Source of the DNA: an uncultured Collinsella sp.
GTDB taxonomy: Bacteria > Actinomycetota > Coriobacteriia > Coriobacteriales > Coriobacteriaceae
Assembly (NCBI GenBank): GCA_900541185.1
Contig: UQIQ01000047.1
Span: forward strand, 1 to 17,385
DNA: 17,385 nucleotides
Reading direction: 5' to 3'
Below, piece by piece: positions 5,315 to 13,241 of this stretch. A model generated the notes under the pieces. It ran no database searches and was not told where the DNA came from. It saw only the letters and a program-made list of their open reading frames with translations. The position numbers were made by a program, and so were the translations under genes. The number at the start of each line of letters is the position of its first letter. Position 1 is the first letter of the stretch.

Positions 5315-6079
5315 ATGGCAGGAAGACGCGAGAAACTGCGCCGCGTCGGGATCATCCCCGAATATCGCGGTTTTACCCCCGATGGCCTGGCGAGCGGCGA
5401 CGCCATCGACATGACGGTCGACGAGCTCGAAGTCCTACGCCTATGCGACCTGGAAGGCCTTAACCAAGAGGCAGTCGCGCAGCAGATGGGCATCGCGCGC
5501 GCCACGGTGGCGGCAATTAGCAGCCGCGCGCATCGCAAGGTGGCAAACGCGCTGGTCAACGGACGGGCGATCGTCATCGAAGGCGGTAACATCGCATACT
5601 CCCCCATTACCACGACAACGGCCGCATGGCCAGCAAAGGAGATCGGCACCATGAGGGTGGCAACCACGTACGACAACGGCAACATCTTTATGCACTTTGG
5701 CCGCAGCGAGCAGTTCAAGATCTACGACATCCAGGACGGCAAGGTGCTCAACGAGCAGGTCGTAGGCAGCGGCGGCACCGGCCACGGTGCCCTTGCGAGC
5801 CTGCTCGCCAACGGCGGCGTGGACACGCTCATCTGCGGCGGCATCGGCGGCGGCGCCATCAACGCGCTCACCCAGGCCGGCATCACCGTCTATGCGGGCG
5901 CCCAGGGCAGCTGCGATGCCTGCGTCGAGGCCCTCATTGCCGGAACGCTCGCTCAGACCGGCGAGGCCACCTGCGACTGCCATGGTCATGACCACGAGCA
6001 CACCCATGAGCATGGCGAGTCCTGCGGCTGCCACGGTCACCACGACCATGACGGGCACGAAGGCTGCGGCTGCCACTAG
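5315..6079 (+). CDS. Fused DUF134 (UPF0251) DNA-binding / NifX-NifB-type cluster-binding protein with His/Cys-rich tail
   Basis: 254 residues in three parts. Residues 1-92 match the DUF134 family (AGRREKLRRVGIIPEYRGFTP and DELEVLRLCDLEGLNQEAVA), with a sigma-like helix-turn-helix near 48-80. Residues 113-213 match the dinitrogenase iron-molybdenum cofactor domain shared by NifX and NifB (MRVATTYDNGNIFMHFGRSE, GGTGHGALASLLANGGVD, ICGGIGGGAINAL, GSCDACVEALIAG). Residues 220-254 hold 12 His and 6 Cys, with three C-x-C-H units (220-223, 237-240, 251-254). These domains are often encoded by separate neighbouring genes. No nitrogenase genes are visible, so the likely role is sensing or carrying a metal or Fe-S cluster and regulating its own gene (inference). 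ATG at 5315 is set by AAGGAG five bases upstream; a GTG at 5309 overlaps that site. A strong internal start occurs at 5651. Confidence 0.88.
   Translation: MAGRREKLRRVGIIPEYRGFTPDGLASGDAIDMTVDELEVLRLCDLEGLNQEAVAQQMGIARATVAAISSRAHRKVANALVNGRAIVIEGGNIAYSPITTTTAAWPAKEIGTMRVATTYDNGNIFMHFGRSEQFKIYDIQDGKVLNEQVVGSGGTGHGALASLLANGGVDTLICGGIGGGAINALTQAGITVYAGAQGSCDACVEALIAGTLAQTGEATCDCHGHDHEHTHEHGESCGCHGHHDHDGHEGCGCH
5635..5653 (+). promoter_or_regulatory. Internal ribosome binding site and ATG at the DUF134/NifX junction
   Basis: AAAGGAG (5635-5641) lies 9 bases before an in-frame ATG (5651-5653), exactly where the NifX-like domain begins (Met113 of the fusion). Initiation here would give a free 142-residue NifX-His/Cys protein beside the full-length fusion. 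It looks like the retained start of a formerly separate gene. Confidence 0.6.
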
Positions 6080-6135
6080 CGGCAAGCACCTCGTCGAGAA
6101 CGCGCTTCCACGCGTGCGACAACCAGCGAACAAAC

Positions 6136-6175
6136 GGCGAAGGCCGCCTGGAATACCATCCAGGCGGCCTTCGCC
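6136..6175. terminator. Bidirectional terminator hairpin between convergent genes
   Basis: GGCGAAGGCCGCCTGG (6136-6151) pairs perfectly with CCAGGCGGCCTTCGCC (6160-6175), a 16-bp stem with an 8-base loop. It lies between the DUF134-NifX gene (plus) and ffh (minus). On the minus strand it is followed by GTTTGTT, so it probably ends the long acpP-to-ffh transcript as well as the convergent one. Confidence 0.8.
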
Positions 6176-6195
6176 ATACACGACTCAACTAGTCG

Positions 6196-7671
6196 TTACT
6201 TCTTGTTGCGCATCTGCGCTTCCATCTGACGCAGCAGGTCCATATCGGACTTAGGACCACCCGCTCCCAGTCCGCCCATGCCGCCCAGACCCATGGCATC
6301 CAGACCGGGAATATTGGGCATGCGCATCTTCTTGCCCTTCTTACCCTTTTTGCCCTTCTTGCCGCCGGCCTGTGCCTGATTGGCCATCGTGCGCATGCGG
6401 CCCATCATCTTATTCATCTCGCCCCACTGCTTCATAAGGCTGTTGACCTCGGTGGGAGTTACGCCGGCTCCCTTGGCAATGCGGGCGCGGCGCTGGCCGT
6501 TGATGATGGAGGGACGCAGGCGCTCCTCCTTGGTCATCGACATGATGATGGCCTCGTTCTTATCGAAGATGCCCTCGTCCAGGTTGCCGCCCATCTGGTT
6601 GAGCGCGCGCTGGCCACCGGGAAGCATGCCCAGGATACCCTTCATGCCGCCCATCTTTTTGACGGCCTTCATCTGCTCGAGCATGTCGTTCATGGTGAAG
6701 CCCTCACGCAGCATGCGCTCGGCAGCCTCGAGCTGCTTGGCGTCAGCCGCCTCCTGGGCCTTCTCGATGATGCCGACGACGTCGCCCATGCCCAGAATGC
6801 GCTTGGCCATGCGATCGGGATAGAACGGCTCAAGCGAATCGGGTTTCTCGCCCATGCTCACAAACTTGATGGGCTTACCGGTCACCTGACGCACCGAAAG
6901 TGCGCCACCGCCACGGGCATCGCCGTCGAGCTTGGAGATGATCACACCGTCAAAGTCGGTGCGATCGGCGAAGGTCGAAACGACGTTGACGATGTCCTGG
7001 CCGGTCATGGCGTCGACGACCATCAGCACCTGGTCGGGCTTGACGGCCTTCTTGATGTCGACGGCCTCCTGCATCATCTGCTCGTCGATCTGAAGACGAC
7101 CGGCAGTATCGACGATGACCACGTCACGCAGGTGGTCGACGGCCTCTTGGATGGCGCCCTTGGCAATATCGACCGGGTGCGCGCCGTCACCGCGGAAGAC
7201 CGGCACGCCGATCTCGCCACCGAGCGTGGCCAGCTGGTCGGCAGCGGCGGGACGGTAGACATCGCACGCGGCGAGCAGCGGCGAGCGGCCCTGCTTCTTG
7301 AGCAGGTAGGCCAGCTTTACGGCCGCCGTGGTCTTACCGGAGCCCTGCAAGCCCACGAGCATAATGACATTGGGAATGCGGTTGCTAAAGACGAGCTTGC
7401 TCTCGGTTGAGCCGAGCATCTCGGTGAGCTCGTCGAGCACGATCTTGACGACGTTTTGCGCCGGCGACAACGACTCCATGACCTCGGCGGTCATGCAGCG
7501 CTCCTTGGTCTTGGCGACAAACTCCTTAACGACCTTGAAGTTGACGTCGGCCTCGAGTAGCGCCATGCGGATGTCGCGCATGGCCGAGGTGATATCGGCC
7601 TCGGTCAGCTTACCCTTGCCGCGCAGACGGTCAAATGTGTCGTTGAGGCGATCGCTCAGAGAATCAAACAC
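6196..7671 (-). CDS. ffh: Signal recognition particle GTPase Ffh (SRP54)
   Basis: Binds signal sequences of nascent membrane proteins together with SRP RNA and docks with FtsY at the membrane. The 491 residues comprise an N domain (1-95), a GTPase G domain with G1 GLQGSGKTT (107-115), CDVYRPAA, DTAGR and SKLDGDARGGGALS, and a Met-rich M domain from about 300 that includes GMLPGG and IINGQRRARIAKGAG. The C-terminus is a Lys/Gly/Met-rich tail with repeated GKK units. The start is GTG at 7669-7671, with AAGGAG six bases upstream. This Shine-Dalgarno overlaps the ftsY stop codon (TAAGGAG), so translation is probably coupled. It is last in the block, ending at the 16-bp hairpin. The SRP RNA gene is not in the window. 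In many bacteria rpsP follows ffh; here it does not. Confidence 0.97.
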   Translation of the reverse strand: MFDSLSDRLNDTFDRLRGKGKLTEADITSAMRDIRMALLEADVNFKVVKEFVAKTKERCMTAEVMESLSPAQNVVKIVLDELTEMLGSTESKLVFSNRIPNVIMLVGLQGSGKTTAAVKLAYLLKKQGRSPLLAACDVYRPAAADQLATLGGEIGVPVFRGDGAHPVDIAKGAIQEAVDHLRDVVIVDTAGRLQIDEQMMQEAVDIKKAVKPDQVLMVVDAMTGQDIVNVVSTFADRTDFDGVIISKLDGDARGGGALSVRQVTGKPIKFVSMGEKPDSLEPFYPDRMAKRILGMGDVVGIIEKAQEAADAKQLEAAERMLREGFTMNDMLEQMKAVKKMGGMKGILGMLPGGQRALNQMGGNLDEGIFDKNEAIIMSMTKEERLRPSIINGQRRARIAKGAGVTPTEVNSLMKQWGEMNKMMGRMRTMANQAQAGGKKGKKGKKGKKMRMPNIPGLDAMGLGGMGGLGAGGPKSDMDLLRQMEAQMRNKK

Positions 7672-7681
7672 TAGTCACTCC

Positions 7682-8599
7682 TTAGTTGGACTCGCCCACC
7701 AGGGCGCGGCAGAAATCTTTGGCATTGAACTCCTGCAGGTCATCGACCTGCTCGCCCACGCCGATGCGCAGGATGGGAAGCTTGAGCTTCTCGGCCACGG
7801 CCATGGCGATACCGCCCTTTGCCGTGCCGTCGAGCTTTGTCATGATAATACCGTCCAGGCCCAGCGCCTCGTTAAACTCAAGCGCCTGGTTGAGGCCGTT
7901 TTGGCCTGTCGCGGCATCGATTACGAGCACGACATAGACGGGCATGGGGCCGGCGGCCATTTGACCAGCGCGCTTACGGGTCACGTTGACCACCTTGGCA
8001 AGCTCGCGCATGAGCTCGGGACTCGTGTGCAGACGACCGGCGGTATCGATAAGCACCAGGTCGCTGCCGCGCTTGTCGGCCTCGTCGAGCACGTCGTAGC
8101 ACACGCTCGCCGGATCGGAGCCGCGGTCGCGCTTGATGACGGGAACGCCGGCGCGCTGGCCCCATACATCGAGCTGTTCGATGGCGGCGGCGCGGAAGGT
8201 ATCGGCCGAACCGATTACGACGTTCTTGCCGCGAGCTGCCATGGCGCTCGCGATCTTGCCGACCGTCGTGGTCTTGCCGGCGCCGTTGATGCCCACAAAC
8301 AGCACGCAACTCGGCGTATCGGCGAACGGATCGCGCTCAATGGGCACAAAGTGCTGCTCGAGCTGCTCAGCCAGGGCACGACGGAGCTGTGGGGCGGTCT
8401 TGAGGTTCTTCTTGGCCGCGGCATCGCGCAGGTCATCAGAAACCTGGATGGCGACCTCGGCACCCATGTCACCCATGACGAGCGTGTCCTCTAGGTCCTC
8501 CCAAAAATCTTCGTCGACCTCGCCGCCAAAGTAGAAGACCTCGTTGAGGGCCTCGCGGCTGCGCTCAAGTCCGCGCGAGAGAGCATCAAAGAATCCCAT
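7682..8599 (-). CDS. ftsY: SRP receptor FtsY (NG-domain form)
   Basis: Membrane-associated GTPase that receives the SRP-ribosome complex and hands it to SecYEG. The 305 residues are just the NG domain with a short N-terminal amphipathic start (MGFFDALSRGLERSREAL). The long acidic A domain of E. coli FtsY is absent, as in many Actinobacteria and Firmicutes. G1 is GINGAGKTT (103-111). Also visible are GSADTFRAAAIEQL, DTAGRLHTSPELM, TKLDGTAKGGIAM and the closing IGVGEQVDDLQEFNAKDF. The ATG shares a base with the smc stop (TAATG), so translation is likely coupled to smc. ffh follows after 10 bases, which places both protein GTPases of the targeting pathway in one transcript. Confidence 0.97.
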   Translation of the reverse strand: MGFFDALSRGLERSREALNEVFYFGGEVDEDFWEDLEDTLVMGDMGAEVAIQVSDDLRDAAAKKNLKTAPQLRRALAEQLEQHFVPIERDPFADTPSCVLFVGINGAGKTTTVGKIASAMAARGKNVVIGSADTFRAAAIEQLDVWGQRAGVPVIKRDRGSDPASVCYDVLDEADKRGSDLVLIDTAGRLHTSPELMRELAKVVNVTRKRAGQMAAGPMPVYVVLVIDAATGQNGLNQALEFNEALGLDGIIMTKLDGTAKGGIAMAVAEKLKLPILRIGVGEQVDDLQEFNAKDFCRALVGESN

Positions 8600-11500
8600 T
8601 ACGCATTCACGACCTTTCCGGTTTCGCGATCGAGTTTTTGCGAGACGACGCGACTGACGCCGTCAGCTTGCATCGAGACGCCGTAGAGAACGTCAGCGTC
8701 CTCCATAGTACGGCGCTGATGCGAAATGACCAAGAGCTGCGTATCAGAACGCAACACGTCCAGCGCGCCGATGAGCTTGGACAAGTTGGCGTCGTCGAGC
8801 GCCGCCTCGACCTCGTCCAGTACGTAGAACGGCACCGTGCGCGTGCGGTACACGGCAAAAAGCAGGGCGAGCGCCGTCAGGCTCTTCTCGCCGCCCGACA
8901 TGAGCATCATCTTGGTGATGCGTTTGCCGCGCGGCTGCGCCACGACCTCGATTCCCGTCTCGGCCGGATGCTCTGGGTCGGTCATCTCCAGATGAGCCTG
9001 GCCTCCCGGGAAGAGCATGGCGAAGATCTCTCTGAAGTTCGCATCGACCTTCTCGAATGTTACCAGGAACGCCTTGCGCATCTTGCGGTCGATAGCCACG
9101 GTGATTTTGGTGAGCGCCTTGCGTGCGCTCTCCAGATCGGCCAGCTGTTCCTCGATGTAATCGGCGCGACGCTTGAGCTGCTCGTACTCTTCCATGGCAA
9201 CCTGATTCACCGGACCCAGGTTGTTGATTTGGCGCACGAGCTGGTTGAGCTCGCGCTCGGCAGCGTCACGGTCGGTGGGCGCGGGAAGCATGAGCGCTTC
9301 CTCGAGCACCGTGGTGCCGTCGGCGGTGATGGCCTTGATGGCCGCCTCCACCTGCACCTCGAGCTTACCGCGTGCGACCTTGAACTCGTTTTGCGTCGCG
9401 GCGGCGGTATCAACCTTATCTTTGGCGCGAGCGACTTCGGCCTTGGCGTCCTCGATGGTCTTCTTGAGCGAGGCGGAGTCCGCCTCCTCGAGCGAAGCTT
9501 GGTCACGAAGGCGTGCGGCCCAGTCCGAGGCGCGCTCCAGCAGGGCCGAGTAGCGCTCGTGCATGGGATCGATGCGCAGGCGCAGCAGCTCGAGCGAGCG
9601 CGAAGCCTGGCGTGTTCCACGGATACGACGGTCGATGCCCTCAAGACGATGCTCCAGGTCGGGCACGCGGCCCTTCAGCGAACGCAGGCGTTCACTCGTC
9701 TGGGCTAGGCGAACCTTGGCGTCGGCGAGCTTGCCGGCAGCCTCGGAATCGTCACGGCGAACGCGGTCGAGTTCGTCGTTGGCCTCGGCAATCCGCAAGC
9801 CCAGATCGCTTGCCTGCGCGCGGGCCTCGTCACGCGAACGGGTGAGCTCGTCCACGCGCGGGCGCGAAGCGCGAACGGCCTCGGAGGCCTGCTCGCGGCG
9901 CTTGGAGATGCGCACGCGCTCGACCTCGGCATTGTTGGCGCTTTGCTCCAAGCGGCCGATCTCGGAGAGCAGCGAGCGGCGCTCGCCTTCAAGACGGGCG
10001 ATCTCGCCGGCGGCATCGCCCTCAGCGGCACGCGCCTCTTCGACGGCCGCATTGGCCTCGACGACCTGATCCGACACATGCTCAAACACGGCAGCCAGAT
10101 CGGGCTCCAGGCCCTCCAGCTCGCGAATGCGACGCTTGCGCTCCAGAGCACCTGAGGCCTCGCCGGCATCGAGGCCCACGCGTACCAGGCCGCCACAGCT
10201 TACGCGAGCGCCATCGGGGGTCACGTAAGTCACGCCTTCAACGACCGGCGCCGACAGCGCGGCAGCAAGATCGTCCACTACGTAATATCCGCCGAGCAAC
10301 GCCTCGACGACGGGACCGTAGCCTGCGCGCACGGACAGACGATCAACCAGACGGGTACCGGCAGCGCCCTCAGCGGCGGTAGAGCCGCTCACGCCGCGCG
10401 CCACCAGCAGTGCTTCGCCCGAGGCCTTCTTTTGGTCCAGAGCCGCACGACCGGCACGCTCAAGCGTGGCGGCGTCATCAAACAGCAGCGCATCGATATC
10501 GCCGGCGAGCAATTGCTCAACCAGGCCCTCGAGCTCACGAGGGGCCTCGAGCACGTCGCCCAGACGGCCTGAGACATCATCGCCCAGCGCACCCACCAGA
10601 CGGCTCACGAGCGGCGAGCTGTCGGCCATGCGCGCATCAAGCTTCTTTTGGCTGGCAAGCTCCGAGCGCACCTCGGATAACTTGTTGCGCGCCTCACTCT
10701 CACGATTACGCAAGTCCTTCAGGGCCGCACGGGCGACCTCGGTGGCCTCACGCGCATCGACCTGGGCCTGGCGCGCTTCCTCAAGAGCACCCTCAAGCTC
10801 CTCGGCGCGGTCGCGACGGCTCTCGAGCGAGGCCGTGACCTCCTCGAGCTGCTCATCGATCTGCTCCAGGCGCGAGGCATACATGTTGTCCTCGACCTCG
10901 GCATTGCTCAGCGAGTCCTTCACCTTGGCAAGCTCAAGCGCGGCGTTATCAGCCACACGCTGTACATCGCGCTGCTCACGCGTAAGCTGCGAAATCTGAT
11001 TGTCGAGTGCCACGCGCCGCTCGTGGAGCTCAGCGGCGGCAGGACCAGCGGCGTCAACGTCCTCCTGGGCCTGCATATGCGCACCGGTCACTTCCTCAAG
11101 CTGCGCACGCGCGTCCTCGAGCTCCTCGACCACACGACGACGCTGATGCTCGGAGCTCGAAATCTGACCGCGCATGTCAGACAGGCGCGACACCATGTTG
11201 TGGCCCTTTTCCTCGAGCAGGCGCATGTCGGAGTTAATGCGGCCGACCACATCTTGCATATGACGGCGCTGCTCGCCCAGGTCGCCCACAAACAGGCCCT
11301 TTTCCTCGAGCATGACCTGGAGCTTCTCGAGCTCGCGCTCCTTTTCGCCCAAGCGGTACTGCGCAAGCTCAAGCTCGGCCGCGCCCTCCTTGGAGCGGCT
11401 CTCCAGGTCGTTCCACTGCGACTGCAGCGAACGCAGCTCGTCAACGGCTAGCATCTGCGTAAGCTCGTTCGCGCGCGAGGACAGCTCTTTGTACTTGCGC

Positions 11501-12135
11501 GCGCGATCGACCTGACGCTCAAGCGGTCGCAGCTGACGGGCGATTTCCTTATTGATGTCGCGGGCACGCGTCAGGTGCTCGTCCATCGACTTAATCTTTT
11601 TGAGCGCACGCTCCTTGCGGCGCTTGTGCTTGGAGATACCGGCGGCCTCCTCGATAAGGGTGCGGCGCTCCTCGGGGCGGCTCTGCAAAATGGCGTCGAG
11701 CTTGCCCTGGCTGATGATGGAATGCGTATCCTTGCCCAGGCCAGAATCGTGCAGGATGTCCTGAATGTCCATCAGGCGGCACGGACTCGAGTTGATGAGG
11801 TACTCGCTTTCGCCCGAGCGATACATGCGACGGGTGATGGCGACCTCGTCAAAATCGACGGGCAGCATATGGTCCGAGTTATCGAGCACCAGCGTGACCT
11901 CGGCGACACCCACCGGCTTGCGCGCTGACGAGCCCGAGAAGATGACGTCCTCCATGGCCTGGCCGCGCAGCTGCTTGGCGCTCTGCTCGCCCAGGACCCA
12001 CAGGATGGAGTCGGAGATGTTCGATTTTCCCGAGCCGTTGGGACCGACGATGACGGTCAGGCCCGGCTCAAACGTCATATGGGCGCGGTCGGCAAACGAC
12101 TTGAACCCTTTGAGCGTGAGGGACTTGAGATACAC
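8599..12135 (-). CDS. smc: Chromosome segregation protein SMC
   Basis: ATPase core of the Smc-ScpAB complex, which loads near the origin and extrudes DNA loops to condense and segregate chromosomes. The 1178 residues are full length. Walker A is GPNGSGKSN (31-39). A long coiled coil runs to about residue 500, followed by a hinge (about 510-665, with GRLGDVLEAP and the late TPDGARVSCGG signature) and the return coiled coil. The ABC signature is LMSGGEKSL (1078-1086), and Walker B is FYVLDE (1103-1108). The hinge is recognisable but Ala/Gly-rich and diverged. The start is GTG at 12133-12135, with GAGG four bases upstream and 10 bases after the rnc stop. The scpA and scpB genes are not in the window. 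Unlike many Actinobacteria, no mutM lies between rnc and smc. Confidence 0.97.
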   Translation of the reverse strand: MYLKSLTLKGFKSFADRAHMTFEPGLTVIVGPNGSGKSNISDSILWVLGEQSAKQLRGQAMEDVIFSGSSARKPVGVAEVTLVLDNSDHMLPVDFDEVAITRRMYRSGESEYLINSSPCRLMDIQDILHDSGLGKDTHSIISQGKLDAILQSRPEERRTLIEEAAGISKHKRRKERALKKIKSMDEHLTRARDINKEIARQLRPLERQVDRARKYKELSSRANELTQMLAVDELRSLQSQWNDLESRSKEGAAELELAQYRLGEKERELEKLQVMLEEKGLFVGDLGEQRRHMQDVVGRINSDMRLLEEKGHNMVSRLSDMRGQISSSEHQRRRVVEELEDARAQLEEVTGAHMQAQEDVDAAGPAAAELHERRVALDNQISQLTREQRDVQRVADNAALELAKVKDSLSNAEVEDNMYASRLEQIDEQLEEVTASLESRRDRAEELEGALEEARQAQVDAREATEVARAALKDLRNRESEARNKLSEVRSELASQKKLDARMADSSPLVSRLVGALGDDVSGRLGDVLEAPRELEGLVEQLLAGDIDALLFDDAATLERAGRAALDQKKASGEALLVARGVSGSTAAEGAAGTRLVDRLSVRAGYGPVVEALLGGYYVVDDLAAALSAPVVEGVTYVTPDGARVSCGGLVRVGLDAGEASGALERKRRIRELEGLEPDLAAVFEHVSDQVVEANAAVEEARAAEGDAAGEIARLEGERRSLLSEIGRLEQSANNAEVERVRISKRREQASEAVRASRPRVDELTRSRDEARAQASDLGLRIAEANDELDRVRRDDSEAAGKLADAKVRLAQTSERLRSLKGRVPDLEHRLEGIDRRIRGTRQASRSLELLRLRIDPMHERYSALLERASDWAARLRDQASLEEADSASLKKTIEDAKAEVARAKDKVDTAAATQNEFKVARGKLEVQVEAAIKAITADGTTVLEEALMLPAPTDRDAAERELNQLVRQINNLGPVNQVAMEEYEQLKRRADYIEEQLADLESARKALTKITVAIDRKMRKAFLVTFEKVDANFREIFAMLFPGGQAHLEMTDPEHPAETGIEVVAQPRGKRITKMMLMSGGEKSLTALALLFAVYRTRTVPFYVLDEVEAALDDANLSKLIGALDVLRSDTQLLVISHQRRTMEDADVLYGVSMQADGVSRVVSQKLDRETGKVVNA

Positions 12136-12145
12136 GGTTCCTCGC

Positions 12146-12871
12146 TTATACGTGCTTCTTGTTCAGAATCACGCCGTTGGTGGTGTAACCCATGCGGTCG
12201 AGCGCTTCAAGCGCGGCAGCTCCCTCGGCTTCCTTCTTTGAGGAGCCGGAGCCGCGACCCTGGCGAATACCATCGATCAAAACCACAGCGGTAAAGGTGG
12301 GCGCATGCGCCGGGCCCTCGGAGCCAACGAGCTTGTACGCCGGGGGCTCGTGACCGTCGGCTTGCACGCACTCCTGCAAAAACGACTTGGGGTTCGCAGG
12401 ATGCTCGGCACGCTCGGAAGCCAAATGCGGCTTAAGCGTACGGTGAATGAACTCCGCCGCAACGTCCCAGCCGGCATCCAGGTACAGCGCGCCCACGAGC
12501 GACTCATAGACGTTCTCGAGGGCCGAATGCAGGCCGCGCGCACCGGTACCGGTCTCGGAGGCACCAAAGATAATGATGTCGTCGATGCCCAACTCGTGAG
12601 AAACCTCGGATAGCGTGGCGCCCGAGACGAGCGACACCTTCAAGCGAGTGAGCTTGCCCTCGTCAAACTCGGGATAGGACTCAAACAGGGAGCGTGCGAC
12701 CACAGCGCCCAAAATGGAATCGCCCAAGAACTCAAGGCGCTCATAGCTGGCAGAAACCGGCTGGCCCTCGACTGCCGAGGGATGCGTAAGGGCCGCGCGC
12801 AGCAGCACCTTATTGTTGAACTCGTGGCCCAGGATTTCCTGGGCGCGCGTAAGTCGTTCGGATAAAGCCAA
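12146..12871 (-). CDS. rnc: Ribonuclease III
   Basis: Double-strand-specific endonuclease that processes rRNA precursors and regulates mRNAs. The 241 residues have an endonuclease domain (about 1-150) with the signature ERLEFLGDSIL (Glu44, Glu47, Asp51 in place of E. coli Glu38, Glu41, Asp45). The second active-site helix is ALENVYESLVGALYLD, with Glu123 matching E. coli Glu117. The residue matching Asp114 is Asn120. A dsRNA-binding domain follows (about 162-230; NPKSFLQECVQ and GSGSSKKEAEGAAALEAL). The start is TTG at 12869-12871. It is supported by AAGGAGG eight bases upstream and by family alignment (ALSERLTRAQEILGHEF). Only three bases separate it from the acpP stop. Confidence 0.95.
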   Translation of the reverse strand: MALSERLTRAQEILGHEFNNKVLLRAALTHPSAVEGQPVSASYERLEFLGDSILGAVVARSLFESYPEFDEGKLTRLKVSLVSGATLSEVSHELGIDDIIIFGASETGTGARGLHSALENVYESLVGALYLDAGWDVAAEFIHRTLKPHLASERAEHPANPKSFLQECVQADGHEPPAYKLVGSEGPAHAPTFTAVVLIDGIRQGRGSGSSKKEAEGAAALEALDRMGYTTNGVILNKKHV

Positions 12872-12874
12872 GAC

Positions 12875-13117
12875 TTAGGCCTCCTTGGCAGCTTCGATAG
12901 CGTCGACGGCGTCGGCGACAGAGTTGAGCGAGAGCAGGGTCTCGTCATCGATCTCGAGGTTGAACTCGTCCTCGATAGCCGTAACCAGCTGCAGGCGCTC
13001 GAGCGAGTTGGCATCGAGGTCGTCAAAGGTGGTCTCCTCGCTAATTTCGGCAACATCGACGCCCAGAACGTCAGCAGCGACCTCGGCGATCTTGTCGAAG
13101 ATTTCGGAGCGGTCCAT
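12875..13117 (-). CDS. acpP: Acyl carrier protein
   Basis: Carries growing acyl chains on a 4'-phosphopantetheine arm in fatty-acid synthesis and donates acyl groups to PlsX. It has 80 residues, small and very acidic. The attachment site is Ser38 within DANSLERLQLVTAIEDEF. The usual Asp-Ser-Leu is Asn-Ser-Leu here. Helix III and the C-terminus (LNSVADAVDAIEAAKEA) fit the family. ATG at 13117 has AGAGGAAG upstream, and a longer in-frame reading has no homology. It follows plsX after 124 bases that hold a candidate promoter and a 22-base palindrome, and it is three bases from rnc. It is therefore first gene of an acpP-rnc-smc-ftsY-ffh segment. Whether it is the housekeeping ACP or a paralogue cannot be decided, but linkage to plsX favours housekeeping. 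Confidence 0.92.
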   Translation of the reverse strand: MDRSEIFDKIAEVAADVLGVDVAEISEETTFDDLDANSLERLQLVTAIEDEFNLEIDDETLLSLNSVADAVDAIEAAKEA

Positions 13118-13144
13118 AGCGCTTCCTCTCATAGTGCATGAATA

Positions 13145-13175
13145 CCAAAAGAATGGTACCGCCCGGGCGGTACCA
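13145..13175 (-). terminator. 22-base perfect palindrome plus U-tract before acpP: terminator, attenuator or operator
   Basis: Bases 13154-13175 are perfectly self-complementary, with arms TGGTACCGCCC and GGGCGGTACCA. On the minus strand the stem is followed at once by TTCTTTT, giving the form of an intrinsic terminator for plsX. It lies only 37 bases before the acpP ATG and downstream of the candidate acpP promoter. It could therefore also work in the acpP leader as an attenuator or repressor site. Confidence 0.7.
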
Positions 13176-13188
13176 AGACACGGTTCTG

Positions 13189-13194
13189 ATTCTA
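13189..13194 (-). promoter_or_regulatory. Candidate -10 element for acpP
   Basis: TAGAAT on the minus strand would start transcription near 13182, a few bases before the 22-base palindrome. The -35 region (around 13212-13217) is poor. It is the best -10 match in the plsX-acpP gap. Confidence 0.35.
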
Positions 13195-13241
13195 CCCCAC
13201 GACGTGCGCCGCGAAGCACATAACAGCGCCCTAACTCGCTC

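Noticed and set aside
7328..8494. Long plus-strand open frame (388 codons) opposite ffh and ftsY
   Set aside because: Shadow of conserved GTPase genes on the minus strand, with no recognisable domain or good ribosome binding site.
8638..9708. Long plus-strand open frame (356 codons) opposite smc
   Set aside because: Antisense to the SMC coiled coil and head; the Leu/Glu/His-rich content mirrors the codon bias of smc.
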